DNA of 64,000 bases from assembly GCA_002394635.1 (NCBI GenBank), contig DGUK01000026.1, forward strand, positions 5,940-69,939, given 5' to 3'. Source of the stretch: Faecalitalea sp. UBA4312. Lineage in GTDB: Bacteria; Bacillota_I; Bacilli_A; Erysipelotrichales; Erysipelotrichaceae. Under the pieces are notes generated by a model that was not told where the DNA came from, did not search any database, and saw only the letters and a list, made by a program, of their open reading frames with translations. Made by a program: the position numbers and the translations under genes. Positions 38,353-46,072 of the stretch are shown piece after piece (position 1 is the stretch's first letter; every line of letters starts with the position of its first letter).

Positions 38353-39221
38353 AATTCTTCCTCATATCCAATGCGATTGCGAAGCTGTAACAAGGAATCC
38401 AGTTCTCCCATCACAATCCATATTAAATTAACAACCGGGATAAATGCTCCCATGATTGCCAAAAATGCAAGACTTCTTCTTTTGGTTCGAGCGGCTTTTG
38501 ACAAAAAATACAAAACACCCAGATAATCCAGCACCATGCAATCTACAAGAACAACGATCTGTAAAATATCTGTAGCTCTTGTATTTAATTTTACCATATT
38601 TTGGCATAAAAAGAACACGAGACAAATGATCAATGACGCAAAACCAACCCACCGTGGCGAACGCATATTGCGAACCGGTCGAATGGCCGGAATCGGGATG
38701 CGCATACGAAGACAGATCATCAGGGCAACCAGATGGATACACAATCCTTCCAGCAGACCCATCAGAAGAACAAACAAAAAAATCAGCACATTCAGTCGAA
38801 TAGCCGGCAAATAGTGCATATAGACGGACAACTCGGTTGCTAGATCGTAGCCAAAGATACCCGCCCATAAATAGACGGTCATGCCGGTGCCGATGATAGA
38901 TAACAAGGCAGCCAGAGAGAAATTGACCATATTTTTCCAATGATGATAGATACCCACACCATATACATATCCAGTCAAAATGGCTGACCAGCTGTAAAAC
39001 CATGTAGTAAAGGTGCCAAACAAAAGAGTCATCAATGCCATCGCAACCGCCGGAATGCTGGAGATCCGGGCACCGTTGGTCGCTGTATAGATCAGGATAG
39101 GAAACGCAAACAGCCACGAAGCACTGGTTTCAATAGCCAGCGCTGTCTGCTGGTTTGCGAACAATAAAAGACCATATATACCGCAGACCATTGCTCCGCG
39201 CGTTAATTGATGTGTGTTCAT
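38349..39221 (-). CDS. YybS-like DUF2232 membrane protein
   Basis: About 290 residues with eight or so hydrophobic helices, function unknown. It resembles YybS in position (upstream of gdpP-rplI-dnaB) and in hydropathy. From ATG 39221 (MNTHQLTRGAMVCGIYGLLLF) the first helix follows at once; a longer frame adds 21 polar residues upstream of the promoter. There is no Shine-Dalgarno, and the -10 box ends 8 bases before the ATG. First gene of the long run ending with atpC. Confidence 0.82.
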   Translation of the reverse strand: MNTHQLTRGAMVCGIYGLLLFANQQTALAIETSASWLFAFPILIYTATNGARISSIPAVAMALMTLLFGTFTTWFYSWSAILTGYVYGVGIYHHWKNMVNFSLAALLSIIGTGMTVYLWAGIFGYDLATELSVYMHYLPAIRLNVLIFLFVLLMGLLEGLCIHLVALMICLRMRIPIPAIRPVRNMRSPRWVGFASLIICLVFFLCQNMVKLNTRATDILQIVVLVDCMVLDYLGVLYFLSKAARTKRRSLAFLAIMGAFIPVVNLIWIVMGELDSLLQLRNRIGYEEEL

Positions 39222-39229
39222 ATGTGCAT

Positions 39230-39258
39230 ATTTTACTCTATTTGCGCATAAATGAAAA
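39230..39258 (-). promoter_or_regulatory. Promoter of the yybS-gdpP-...-atp run
   Basis: On the minus strand TTTTCA (39258-39253), 17 bases, TAAAAT (39235-39230). Only 8 bases to the ATG at 39221, suggesting a leaderless transcript. Confidence 0.55.
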
Positions 39259-39290
39259 GTCAGCCGATTCAGACAATCCGACAAAAGTGC

Positions 39291-39317
39291 AAAAAAACTG
39301 CGGTAAGACCGCAGTTT
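39291..39317 (-). terminator. Terminator of rpsF-ssb-rpsR
   Basis: Perfect 10-bp stem AAACTGCGGT/ACCGCAGTTT with a 3-base loop, then a T-run on the minus strand. Confidence 0.88.
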
Positions 39318-39327
39318 CTACTCTGAA

Positions 39328-39558
39328 TTAATCGACTACGTATGGTAACAATGCCATTTGACGAGCACGCTTAATAGCGACTGCTAACATTCTCTGGTAT
39401 TTAGCACGTGTACCGGTTACACGTCTAGGAATGATCTTTCCGTTGGCATTGATAAAACGCTTTAATAATTCAACATCTTTATAGTCGATGTATTTAATTT
39501 TATTCTTTGTGAAATAACAGATCTTTTTACGACCCATACGTTGTTTTCTAAAAGCCAT
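39328..39558 (-). CDS. rpsR: 30S ribosomal protein S18
   Basis: 76 residues from ATG 39558 ([16 protein letters not shown]) with AAAGGAT upstream; a longer frame adds 18 unlikely residues. The core [41 protein letters not shown] and end ALLPYV are the S18 signature. Of the CXXC type only one Cys is seen, so it looks zinc-independent. Confidence 0.97.
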   Translation of the reverse strand: MAFRKQRMGRKKICYFTKNKIKYIDYKDVELLKRFINANGKIIPRRVTGTRAKYQRMLAVAIKRARQMALLPYVVD

Positions 39559-39571
39559 CTTTTTATCCTTT

Positions 39572-40066
39572 CTAGAATGGTAAATCATCACTGGCAATAT
39601 CCAGTGTGTCATTTACATCAAATGAATCGAATTCACTTGTCTCGGACTGTTGCGGCGCGCTGTATGTATTCTGTCCGTTATATGAATTATACTGGCCAGA
39701 ATAACTGTTGGCCGGCTGCTGTCCGTACGCATTTTGCTGCGGTTGTGCATTTTTTGGTTCCAGGAATTGAACACTGTCACTGATAACCTCTGTGACATAA
39801 ACCCTTTGTCCCTGTTGATTGTCATAGTTACGGGTCTGAATGCGACCTTCTACGCCAATCAAAGAACCTTTATGTAAATATTGTGCCATCAGCTCTGCGG
39901 TCCGATTCCATGCCACACAGTTGATGAAGTCGGCATCCGGCTGACCCGGCTGTGAACTTCTACGGCCTACTGCCAATGTGTAGGAAACCACACTGGCTCC
40001 ACTTTGTGTTTTTCTCAATTCAGGCTCTCTTGTCAGACGCCCTACCAAAATTACTCGATTGATCAT
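39572..40066 (-). CDS. ssb: Single-stranded DNA-binding protein
   Basis: 164 residues: OB fold ([18 protein letters not shown]..., then [35 protein letters not shown]), a Gln/Asn/Tyr-rich linker (about 110-150), and the acidic tip DIASDDLPF that recruits partner proteins. Located between rpsF and rpsR as usual. Confidence 0.97.
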   Translation of the reverse strand: MINRVILVGRLTREPELRKTQSGASVVSYTLAVGRRSSQPGQPDADFINCVAWNRTAELMAQYLHKGSLIGVEGRIQTRNYDNQQGQRVYVTEVISDSVQFLEPKNAQPQQNAYGQQPANSYSGQYNSYNGQNTYSAPQQSETSEFDSFDVNDTLDIASDDLPF

Positions 40067-40078
40067 AAAACACTCCGT

Positions 40079-40372
40079 TTATTTCTCTTCTTCTGTTTTA
40101 ATAACCATGACACGGACAATGTTATTGTTGATACGAGCCATACGCTGATATTCTGCAATACCCTCATTGTTGGCTGTTACGTTCATAACGGCATAATGTC
40201 CTTTTTTCATGTGATCGATTTCATATGCAAAATCTCGGATTCCCCAGTCATCGAAAGAATCGATGGAACCTCCATGCTGGATGATCGAATTGTTCAGACG
40301 GTCTGTCACAGTCTGGAACTGTTCTTCATCTAAATTTGATTTTACAATGTACATGATCTCATACTTTTTCAT
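40079..40372 (-). CDS. rpsF: 30S ribosomal protein S6
   Basis: 97 residues, ferredoxin-like fold; MKKYEIMYIVKSNLDEEQ opening and DWGIRDFAYEIDHMKKGHYAVMNV core are typical. GGGAGGTG precedes the ATG. The 5' leader (40373-40440) can form hairpins (GTTTCTT/AAGAAAC; AGCAGG/CCTGTT), but the CCG element of the known S6:S18 leader motif is not apparent. Confidence 0.97.
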   Translation of the reverse strand: MKKYEIMYIVKSNLDEEQFQTVTDRLNNSIIQHGGSIDSFDDWGIRDFAYEIDHMKKGHYAVMNVTANNEGIAEYQRMARINNNIVRVMVIKTEEEK

Positions 40373-40444
40373 CGCTGTACACCTCCCTTTGGACTTTGGT
40401 TTCTTTTTACAAGAAACAGAGAACAGGCAAAAACCTGCTTAATA

Positions 40445-40473
40445 ATATTATCATTTCACTTTGCAGATGTAAA
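40445..40473 (-). promoter_or_regulatory. Promoter of rpsF-ssb-rpsR
   Basis: On the minus strand TTTACA (40473-40468), 17 bases, TAATAT (40450-40445). Leader of about 65 bases to rpsF. Confidence 0.65.
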
Positions 40474-40582
40474 GGTAAATCGATTTGTTTTATAGTAAAT
40501 ACGCATGGTCTCAATTATTTTTTTGATCCCGATACTGATGTCTGTCTTTGGGTCCTCTCGTTTGTTAGCTGATTCCGTAAAA

Positions 40583-40616
40583 AATAGGACCTAATCAATA
40601 CGATTAAGTCCTATAA
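40583..40616 (-). terminator. Terminator of the methyltransferase gene
   Basis: ATAGGACTTAATC pairs with GATTAGGTCCTAT (one G-T) around GTATT, then six T on the minus strand. Confidence 0.85.
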
Positions 40617-40618
40617 AC

Positions 40619-41389
40619 CTATTTTACTGCAATCAAGAACAGTCGAGGAAAGTGAAATAAAATCTCTCCATTTTTTTGCACAGGGAATGATTTTTTGACT
40701 TCTTCAAATATCTCGGATTCAAACCGATTGGATTCTTCTTCATTCAATTTCTCAAGATACGGGAACATTCCGATTCCCTTCAACAGTTCCATGATACTTT
40801 CATAGTTCGGCATACGATGGCAATATGTAGTAAACCAATATGTAAAGTCACTGGACAGTTCACTTAACAAATCAAAGTATTCTTCTTCTTTTAAGCTATA
40901 GAAAGTTCGGATCCCTTCCAGTTTTTCTTTCCACGGTTCCCGCTGGCACACGTTCTGAATGATCGCATGCATCGGATGGCCAGCCTGCATCGGTGTCTGA
41001 ATGGCAACGACTCCCCCATCGTTAACGATGTTGATCATATTTCGCAATACCTGGGCATGATTTGGGATCCATTGAATAGCCGTATTGGAAAACAAAAGAT
41101 CATACTTCTGTTTGATGCTAACAAGATCTTTGGTAACATCTAAATAACAGAATGTCAGATCCGGATAATACTCACGGGCTTTATTCAAAACTTCACGTGA
41201 ATTATCCACACCAATAATATGTGCATTTGGGTATCTTTTTTTCAAAACGTCCGTACTATTTCCTAATCCACATCCGATATCCATAATTCTCTTTGGACTG
41301 GTTAACGGAATATGTCTGGCCAGATCGACAGAAGCTCTTGTCCGGGCATCTGAAAACTGACTGTATTGTTTTAAGCTCATTCTCTGCAT
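40619..41389 (-). CDS. SAM-dependent methyltransferase (trans-aconitate methyltransferase-like)
   Basis: Class I methyltransferase, 256 residues. Motif I is IMDIGCGLGNSTDVL near 36, motif II acidic VDNSREVL near 60, and LLFSNTAIQWIPNH near 98 resembles Tam and BioC-like enzymes (SNAAlQWvpdh). The C-terminal half with RMPNYESIMELLKGIGMFPYLEKL is Tam-like. The substrate could be trans-aconitate or a related acid; not certain. GGGGG lies 8 bases before the ATG and a TATAAT box at 41420-41425. Confidence 0.82.
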   Translation of the reverse strand: MQRMSLKQYSQFSDARTRASVDLARHIPLTSPKRIMDIGCGLGNSTDVLKKRYPNAHIIGVDNSREVLNKAREYYPDLTFCYLDVTKDLVSIKQKYDLLFSNTAIQWIPNHAQVLRNMINIVNDGGVVAIQTPMQAGHPMHAIIQNVCQREPWKEKLEGIRTFYSLKEEEYFDLLSELSSDFTYWFTTYCHRMPNYESIMELLKGIGMFPYLEKLNEEESNRFESEIFEEVKKSFPVQKNGEILFHFPRLFLIAVK

Positions 41390-41429
41390 AGATCATTCCC
41401 CCTGTATCTTAACAGGTTTATTATACCCC

Positions 41430-41700
41430 ATTCGCGAGCATTATTCATCTAAAGCCTTCTTAAATTGTGTTTCAAACAATTCCATATAGACTCTACCGTT
41501 TTCAACGGATTTTTATCCTCCTTGGGTACAATGATCTTTTCTTGTATCAAGACCAAACTCTCATCGCAGCCAATACCGTCGATAAGTGGTGATCAATCAA
41601 AAATGCAATTTTTTTTATGTTCTTACCTGTCAATATGGAAAAAGATGAAAGATTAAGAAACACTGACACAAAAAACGTAGATTTAAGATATCCCTGATAT
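41430..41700 (-). pseudogene. Probable decayed gene, family not recognised
   Basis: This 340-base gap holds minus-strand coding-like pieces in more than one frame. One reads ILTGKNIKKIAFLIDHH; another reads IDGIGCDESLVLIQEKIIVP and continues to a stop in LKHNLRRL; a third ends ELFETQFKKALDE before TAA. Joining them needs frameshifts. No intact start exists. An AAGGAGG sequence inside could alternatively drive an 18-residue amphipathic peptide. I read it as a gene remnant, with moderate doubt. Confidence 0.35.
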
Positions 41701-41729
41701 TTAACACGCTTTAGCAAAACAGAAACGGA

Positions 41730-42410
41730 TCACTCCGTTTCTGTCTGTTTTATAATGATATCATAATACGCCGCTGCAATCTGCTTTGCCAGCATCCTAG
41801 TGTTTCTTTGTATGTTTCTGCATTCTTCCGAATTGGTAATAAAACCAACTTCCATCAACATTGACGGAACCTGCAGATTGTTGACCACATATAATGGTTC
41901 TTGATCCGTTTGATTGATTCCTCTGCTTTGTGACCAATGGATCTGGTTGAGGTTTTCTTCGATCTGATAGGCGATGGCTCTGCTGATATCATCATCCGAA
42001 CGAATATAAAAGCTATATCCTCTCGCTTCAAGATTTTCTGAAGCATCCAGATGGATCGATAGATAATAGTCTGCTTTCTGCTCATTGGCAAAGATGACCC
42101 GACCAATCAAGTCATCTGTTTCATTATCCGCCCAGTCCACCACATCGTCATCCCGTACATACACCACCTTGATCCGACGATCCATGCGATGCAGCGTTTT
42201 TCCCACCTGTTTAGCCAGCTTCAATGTCACATCTTTTTCCATCGTACCATCTGCGCCAATGGAACCGGGATCATACCCGCCATGACCCGCATCGATGACG
42301 ACCGTAGCTATGGTATGGGACTCATAATAGAAATGCATACACAAACAACCGGAAATCACCAGAAAAATCGTAAGCAGACCAATCATGATCTTTTTTCCTA
42401 AATGATTCAT
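41730..42410 (-). CDS. N-acetylmuramoyl-L-alanine amidase (Amidase_3, CwlD-like)
   Basis: Zinc amidase that cuts the stem peptide from muramic acid. The 226 residues have an N-terminal membrane anchor (about 8-26) and the Amidase_3 fold. Zinc ligands are His in IDAGHGGYDPGSIG near 42, Glu in EKDVTLKLA near 57 and His in LSIHLDAS near 121, with catalytic Glu in LMEVGFITN near 188. No cell-wall binding repeats, so it resembles CwlD. The ATG has no Shine-Dalgarno; the -10 box ends 6 bases upstream. Confidence 0.92.
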   Translation of the reverse strand: MNHLGKKIMIGLLTIFLVISGCLCMHFYYESHTIATVVIDAGHGGYDPGSIGADGTMEKDVTLKLAKQVGKTLHRMDRRIKVVYVRDDDVVDWADNETDDLIGRVIFANEQKADYYLSIHLDASENLEARGYSFYIRSDDDISRAIAYQIEENLNQIHWSQSRGINQTDQEPLYVVNNLQVPSMLMEVGFITNSEECRNIQRNTRMLAKQIAAAYYDIIIKQTETE

Positions 42411-42416
42411 AGCGCT

Positions 42417-42444
42417 ATTTTAACAGAAACTTATGGGATAACAA
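42417..42444 (-). promoter_or_regulatory. Promoter of the cwlD-like gene
   Basis: On the minus strand TTGTTA (42444-42439), 16 bases, TAAAAT (42422-42417), then 6 bases to the ATG. Leaderless candidate. Confidence 0.55.
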
Positions 42445-42453
42445 TGTGAAGAA

Positions 42454-42480
42454 AAAAAGTGCTTTTTCAGCACTTTTTTA
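42454..42480 (-). terminator. Terminator of the gpx-trx-ohrR operon
   Basis: AAAAAGTGCT, loop GAAA, AGCACTTTTT and T-run on the minus strand, overlapping the ohrR stop codon. Confidence 0.85.
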
Positions 42481-42906
42481 CGGTAAGATATCCAATACTT
42501 TATACAATAACCGGTATAATTCTTTTCCGTCCTCCGGATCCAAGGCGATACATTGTCCAACCTGATTTGGAATATTTTTTGCCTGTTGCTGTAGATCTAT
42601 TCCTTTCTGTGTTAGGCTGACCTCGGTGACTCTTTCGTCTTCTTGGCTGCGGCAGCGGCTCACATAACCGTTTTTTTCCATCTTCTTCAATAATGGTGTT
42701 AAGGTGCCGCTATCTAGATACAGCTTCTCGCATAAGTCGCCTACCCGCATGGTTCCGTGTTCCCACAGGACCATAAAAACAATGTATTGTGTATACGTTA
42801 ACCCCAGCGTTTTCAAATACGGCGTATACACATTTGTCACTTTACGAGCTGCAGCGTATAAAGGAAAACATAGCTGGTTATCCAGTTTCAATTCATCGCA
42901 GATCAT
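42478..42906 (-). CDS. ohrR: OhrR-type MarR-family redox regulator
   Basis: Organic-peroxide-sensing repressor. About 142 residues from ATG 42906 (MICDELKLDNQLCFPLY); the sensing Cys is in LDNQLCF at residue 13, equivalent to Cys15 of Bacillus OhrR. The winged helix follows: LTYTQYIVFMVLWEH, LYLDSGTLTPLLKKMEKNGYVSR, DERVTEVSLT. A longer frame overlaps trxA and is unlikely. It ends the gpx-trxB-trxA operon, so it probably represses its own operon until oxidised. Confidence 0.9.
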   Translation of the reverse strand: MICDELKLDNQLCFPLYAAARKVTNVYTPYLKTLGLTYTQYIVFMVLWEHGTMRVGDLCEKLYLDSGTLTPLLKKMEKNGYVSRCRSQEDERVTEVSLTQKGIDLQQQAKNIPNQVGQCIALDPEDGKELYRLLYKVLDILP

Positions 42907-42919
42907 ATTCTCTAACCTG

Positions 42920-43231
42920 CTATGCGACAGCTTGTTCGATCCAGCTGCGTAAAGCCGGCTCCGGACGGAAACCAACTGTCTGAGCCACCGGTTTTCCCTC
43001 TTTTAATACAACCATCGTCGGAATGCTCTGGATACCGAACTGCATCGCCAGCTCATCGTTTACATCCACGTCTAAATTATAGAAAGCAACTTCGCTCATC
43101 TCGTCCGAAAGCTTTTCCAGGATCGGAGCTGTCATCTTGCATGGACCGCACCATACAGCTGAGAAATCGATGACTGCATACTTCTTTGTGAGCGCTTCGC
43201 TCATATCGTTGTTCTGAATAATTTTTACCAT
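42920..43231 (-). CDS. trxA: Thioredoxin
   Basis: 103-residue disulfide reductant with active site SAVWCGPCKM near residue 28, the conserved cis-Pro in SIPTMVVLKEG near 70, and the usual fold length. It lies between the reductase and ohrR genes and likely feeds electrons to the adjacent glutathione-peroxidase-like enzyme, which in such bacteria uses thioredoxin. Confidence 0.96.
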   Translation of the reverse strand: MVKIIQNNDMSEALTKKYAVIDFSAVWCGPCKMTAPILEKLSDEMSEVAFYNLDVDVNDELAMQFGIQSIPTMVVLKEGKPVAQTVGFRPEPALRSWIEQAVA

Positions 43232-43235
43232 AGTT

Positions 43236-44105
43236 TTATCCTCTTTTCTTTTGATCTAAATAATTAACGGCACTCAAAGCCGCTACATTGCCTTGTCCGG
43301 CTGCTTTAATATACTGATATGGCTGGCCGGCGATATCACCAGCTGCAAACAGACCCGGTAAATTGGTTTTCATCTGCAGATCCACCTTGACTGCGTTCCC
43401 TTCAATTTCCAGTCCCGGTACCAGTTGTCCCGGAAATTGTGCTGCTCTCAAAATAAATACACAATCAACATCGTATGTATTCTGATTAGTTTTTAATGTC
43501 TGGATCTTCATGCCACCCATCATTTCTACAGGACGCTCATGAATCACCTCTACATTGTCATGAGTGAAGGTCGGTTTATCTTTATATAGTGGGAAATAGT
43601 AGACTTTCTGGCAAACTTCCCCCAGGAAATCTGCTTCCGCTTCCTCCTCTTTCGAACCACCGATACATGCAACTACCTTTCCTTTATACAAAGGCGCATC
43701 ACATGTTGCACAATAGCTTACACCTCGTCCCAGAAACTGTTCTTCTCCGGGGTATGGCTTTCCTGCCACCACACCACTGGCCAGAATCACAGCTTCCGCC
43801 TCGACCATACTATTATCCGAGAGCTGCAATGTAAAGAAATCTCCCATTGCATACACCGTTGTCACTTTCTTCTCCGTGATTTCGATTCCCAGCACATCCA
43901 GTTGTCGATTAAAAGCTTGTGCCATCTCTTTTCCGGTTGCCTCCGGCAGACCGAGATAATTTTTGATCGGATGATCCACGACCTGCATTTTATTGGACAA
44001 TTGTCTGCTGCCAAACAGCACAATACTCTTGTTTCTTACTTTGGCGGTAATTGCCGCCTCCAGTCCTGCAGGACCAGTCCCTATAATCGCAATATCATAA
44101 CGCAT
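43236..44105 (-). CDS. Thioredoxin reductase-like flavoprotein with atypical pyridine-nucleotide site
   Basis: FAD enzyme of 289 residues with N-terminal FAD motif IIGTGPAGLEAAI, redox pair CATC near 131-134 (SYCATCDAP) and C-terminal FAD motif GLFAAGDIAGQPYQYIKAAGQG. The NADPH-binding part differs from normal TrxB: the GGGxSA loop reads IGGSKEEEAEADFL, and HRRxxxR is replaced by YYFPLYKDKP. Such losses are known in ferredoxin-dependent flavin thioredoxin reductases of Clostridia. It is adjacent to trxA and is probably its reductase, but the electron donor may not be NADPH. Confidence 0.88.
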   Translation of the reverse strand: MRYDIAIIGTGPAGLEAAITAKVRNKSIVLFGSRQLSNKMQVVDHPIKNYLGLPEATGKEMAQAFNRQLDVLGIEITEKKVTTVYAMGDFFTLQLSDNSMVEAEAVILASGVVAGKPYPGEEQFLGRGVSYCATCDAPLYKGKVVACIGGSKEEEAEADFLGEVCQKVYYFPLYKDKPTFTHDNVEVIHERPVEMMGGMKIQTLKTNQNTYDVDCVFILRAAQFPGQLVPGLEIEGNAVKVDLQMKTNLPGLFAAGDIAGQPYQYIKAAGQGNVAALSAVNYLDQKKRG

Positions 44106-44117
44106 AGTATGCCCCCT

Positions 44118-44660
44118 TTAGATCAGAGAAGCAATGCAGTTCTTAACTTCTTTCATATCCGCTGTCGGTTCAAAACGAGCGACTACATTGCCAGAACGAT
44201 CCACAACAAATTTTGTGAAATTCCATTTGATATCCGGATTCGTTTTATAATTCTTATCTATCTTTTTGAGCATAGCACTCATAGCCAATGCTTTCGGTCC
44301 TCGGCCAAACCCTTCAAATCCTTTTTGAGATTTTAAATAGTCAAACAAAGGCAGCGCATTGTCCCCGTTGACTTCGCTCTTTTTCATCTGTGGAAACTGT
44401 GTATTGTATTTTAATGTACAAAACTGATGGATTTCTTCATCCGTTCCCGGTGTCTGTCCGGCAAACTGATTGCAAGGCACATCGATAATCTCTAACCCTT
44501 TGTCATGGTATTCCTCATATATGTTTTCCAGGTCTTCGTATTGAGGCGTAAAGCCACAACCTGTAGCTGTATTGACAACTAATACAACCTTTCCTTCAAA
44601 TTCTTTCATGGAAACATCTTCACCAGATGGTTTTTTCACTGTATATTCATAGAAACTCAT
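44118..44660 (-). CDS. Glutathione peroxidase-family thiol peroxidase
   Basis: Peroxide reductase, 180 residues. The peroxidatic residue is Cys35 in NTATGCGFTPQY (not selenocysteine), with Gln in PCNQFAGQ near 80 and Trp-Asn in KWNFTKFVVD near 150. Non-animal members normally use thioredoxin, and trxA lies in the same operon. GGAGGAG before the ATG. The promoter carries an inverted repeat suited to OhrR control. Confidence 0.93.
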   Translation of the reverse strand: MSFYEYTVKKPSGEDVSMKEFEGKVVLVVNTATGCGFTPQYEDLENIYEEYHDKGLEIIDVPCNQFAGQTPGTDEEIHQFCTLKYNTQFPQMKKSEVNGDNALPLFDYLKSQKGFEGFGRGPKALAMSAMLKKIDKNYKTNPDIKWNFTKFVVDRSGNVVARFEPTADMKEVKNCIASLI

Positions 44661-44684
44661 AATTGACTCCTCCTTTTATATTTT

Positions 44685-44722
44685 GTTCAATTATATTTTA
44701 CTAAATTTATTTGAACTGTCAA
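44685..44722 (-). promoter_or_regulatory. Promoter and operator-like inverted repeat of the peroxide operon
   Basis: On the minus strand TTGACA (44722-44717), 16 bases, TAAAAT (44700-44695). The repeat GTTCAA (44685-44690) and TTGAAC (44711-44716) brackets the -10 box, one arm touching the -35. Binding would block the polymerase. Confidence 0.55.
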
Positions 44723-44731
44723 TAAAAATGT

Positions 44732-45547
44732 TCACTTTTCCTTTAATAATTGGAGCAATCGTTCTATGATCCAGGCATTGTCTTCGTTTTTTTCATTATA
44801 ATATCGGATACATCGCACATAAAGACGGATCCATTCTGCTGTCGAAACCTTATCCGGTTTCAATTTCAGGATCCAGGGAGCCAATGATGCAGCCGGCACC
44901 CCTTTTTTCATGCACAGAGCCAGATAATCCCGACACAATGAAAAAGAATAAGGAACTTGTTCCATTTTTTCATTCAGGATATTCCAGTACTCGTCCATGC
45001 CCAGCTTCACAAGCTGTATATAATCTGCCACCACCTTTTGCCGGCTTTTTTTATACAGATCCTGATAGAAAGGATCTATCTTGTCATATGTCCGTAACGC
45101 CTTCCGATAACAAGTGATGGCTTTTGATTCCAGGTTGATCTTCTGGTATGCCCGGGCTTTTTGATCATAACATTGCCCCTGTACATAATATATATGCGCA
45201 TATCGAATCGTAGTCTCAAAACAATATGGACAAGCTTCGTGGTAGAGCGGAAACACTTTACCGCAATTCGTGCAGACATAGCTTTCCTGATTCTTGCTCA
45301 TGCTCCGCTTTTTATACGGTGTTCTGTGAAGATGATCCATCCACATCCTCTTTTCGATTTCCCGAATAGAAGGCACGACACATAAAAAGGCCTCCGGCTT
45401 ATCCCGTCCCATTGCCTGCAGACCTTTTTCAATCAGCAACCGTCGTTTTTGATATACAGGATTTTTAGAATTTGGGTCCAGATCCGATGGTGTATATTCA
45501 AAATAATCATTTCCGATCAAAAATCGATGATACTTTGTCGATGTCAT
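44732..45547 (-). CDS. Hypothetical protein with zinc ribbon and helical repeat
   Basis: 271 residues, family not recognised. A four-cysteine zinc ribbon lies near 92-112 (YVCTNCGKVFP...EACPYCFETT). The rest is predicted helical, with TPR-like stretches (AITCYRKALRTYDKIDPFYQDLYKKS) and many Tyr, Trp and Lys. No signal peptide or membrane segment. It has TTGATA-17-TATAAT upstream, overlapping direct repeats, and is divergent from a small XRE regulator that may control it. Confidence 0.8.
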   Translation of the reverse strand: MTSTKYHRFLIGNDYFEYTPSDLDPNSKNPVYQKRRLLIEKGLQAMGRDKPEAFLCVVPSIREIEKRMWMDHLHRTPYKKRSMSKNQESYVCTNCGKVFPLYHEACPYCFETTIRYAHIYYVQGQCYDQKARAYQKINLESKAITCYRKALRTYDKIDPFYQDLYKKSRQKVVADYIQLVKLGMDEYWNILNEKMEQVPYSFSLCRDYLALCMKKGVPAASLAPWILKLKPDKVSTAEWIRLYVRCIRYYNEKNEDNAWIIERLLQLLKEK

Positions 45548-45577
45548 TGAAATCTCCTTTTACTATTTCTTTTTTCA

Positions 45578-45633
45578 ATTATATCGGTTTATTTCCGTTA
45601 TATCAAAATTTATATCTGTTACATTCCGTTATA
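45578..45633. promoter_or_regulatory. Divergent control region with repeated TTCCGTTATA
   Basis: TTCCGTTATA occurs at 45593-45602 and 45624-45633, 31 bases apart (about three helix turns). The first copy lies in the spacer of the minus-strand promoter TTGATA-17-TATAAT. Probable binding sites, perhaps for the divergent XRE protein. Confidence 0.5.
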
Positions 45634-45677
45634 GCCATAATCGAAATCCTTTAAAATATAGATAAGGTTTTATAAGT

Positions 45678-45986
45678 ATGATGGAAAAACAGTTTATTGA
45701 ACGCCTTGTTGAGCTTCGTATGAAAAAAGGGGTTTCTGCCCGTGATATGAGTACAACAATAGGCTTTAACGCAGGATACATCAATGACATTGAATCAGGA
45801 AAATCAATGCCGACAATGACCAGCTTCTTTAATATCTGTCAATACCTGCAGATTACACCGGAGCAATACTTTCAATATCAGAATTCGTGTCCGAAAGAAG
45901 TCGAAGACATTTGTCAAAATCTTAAAAAGCTGGATGATGAACAGTTATATGTGGTTCGTTTTCTGATTCGTGGATGGTTGGAATAA
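45678..45986 (+). CDS. Small XRE-family helix-turn-helix regulator
   Basis: 102 residues: an HTH_3 domain over about 5-60 (ERLVELRMKKGVSARDMSTTIGF, then NAGYINDIESGKSMPTMTSFFNIC) and a short helical C-terminus. AAGGTTTTATAAGT precedes the ATG. It probably binds the repeated TTCCGTTATA motif in its own upstream region. No toxin or phage partner adjoins. Confidence 0.88.
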   Translation: MMEKQFIERLVELRMKKGVSARDMSTTIGFNAGYINDIESGKSMPTMTSFFNICQYLQITPEQYFQYQNSCPKEVEDICQNLKKLDDEQLYVVRFLIRGWLE

Positions 45987-46024
45987 AAAACATGAAGCAA
46001 CACTTCGATTGCTTCATGTTTTAT
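45987..46024. terminator. Bidirectional terminator between the XRE gene and ddh
   Basis: AACATGAAGCAA pairs with TTGCTTCATGTT around an 8-base loop, with A-run before and T-run after. Confidence 0.85.
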
Positions 46025-46072
46025 TTTTAAATAATTATCATTAAAATAATGTCTAGTTGACGTTTCCTTACT

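Noticed and set aside
34602-39221. Replication origin next to dnaB/rplI/gdpP
   Set aside because: In Bacillus these genes are near oriC, but no DnaA-box cluster or dnaA/dnaN genes were seen here.
40373-40440. S6:S18-type ribosomal leader in front of rpsF
   Set aside because: Hairpins can be drawn but the characteristic CCG element was not found, so I do not claim the known motif.
41465-41656. 63-codon plus-strand frame
   Set aside because: No ribosome binding site or family feature; the opposite strand looks more coding, as a remnant.
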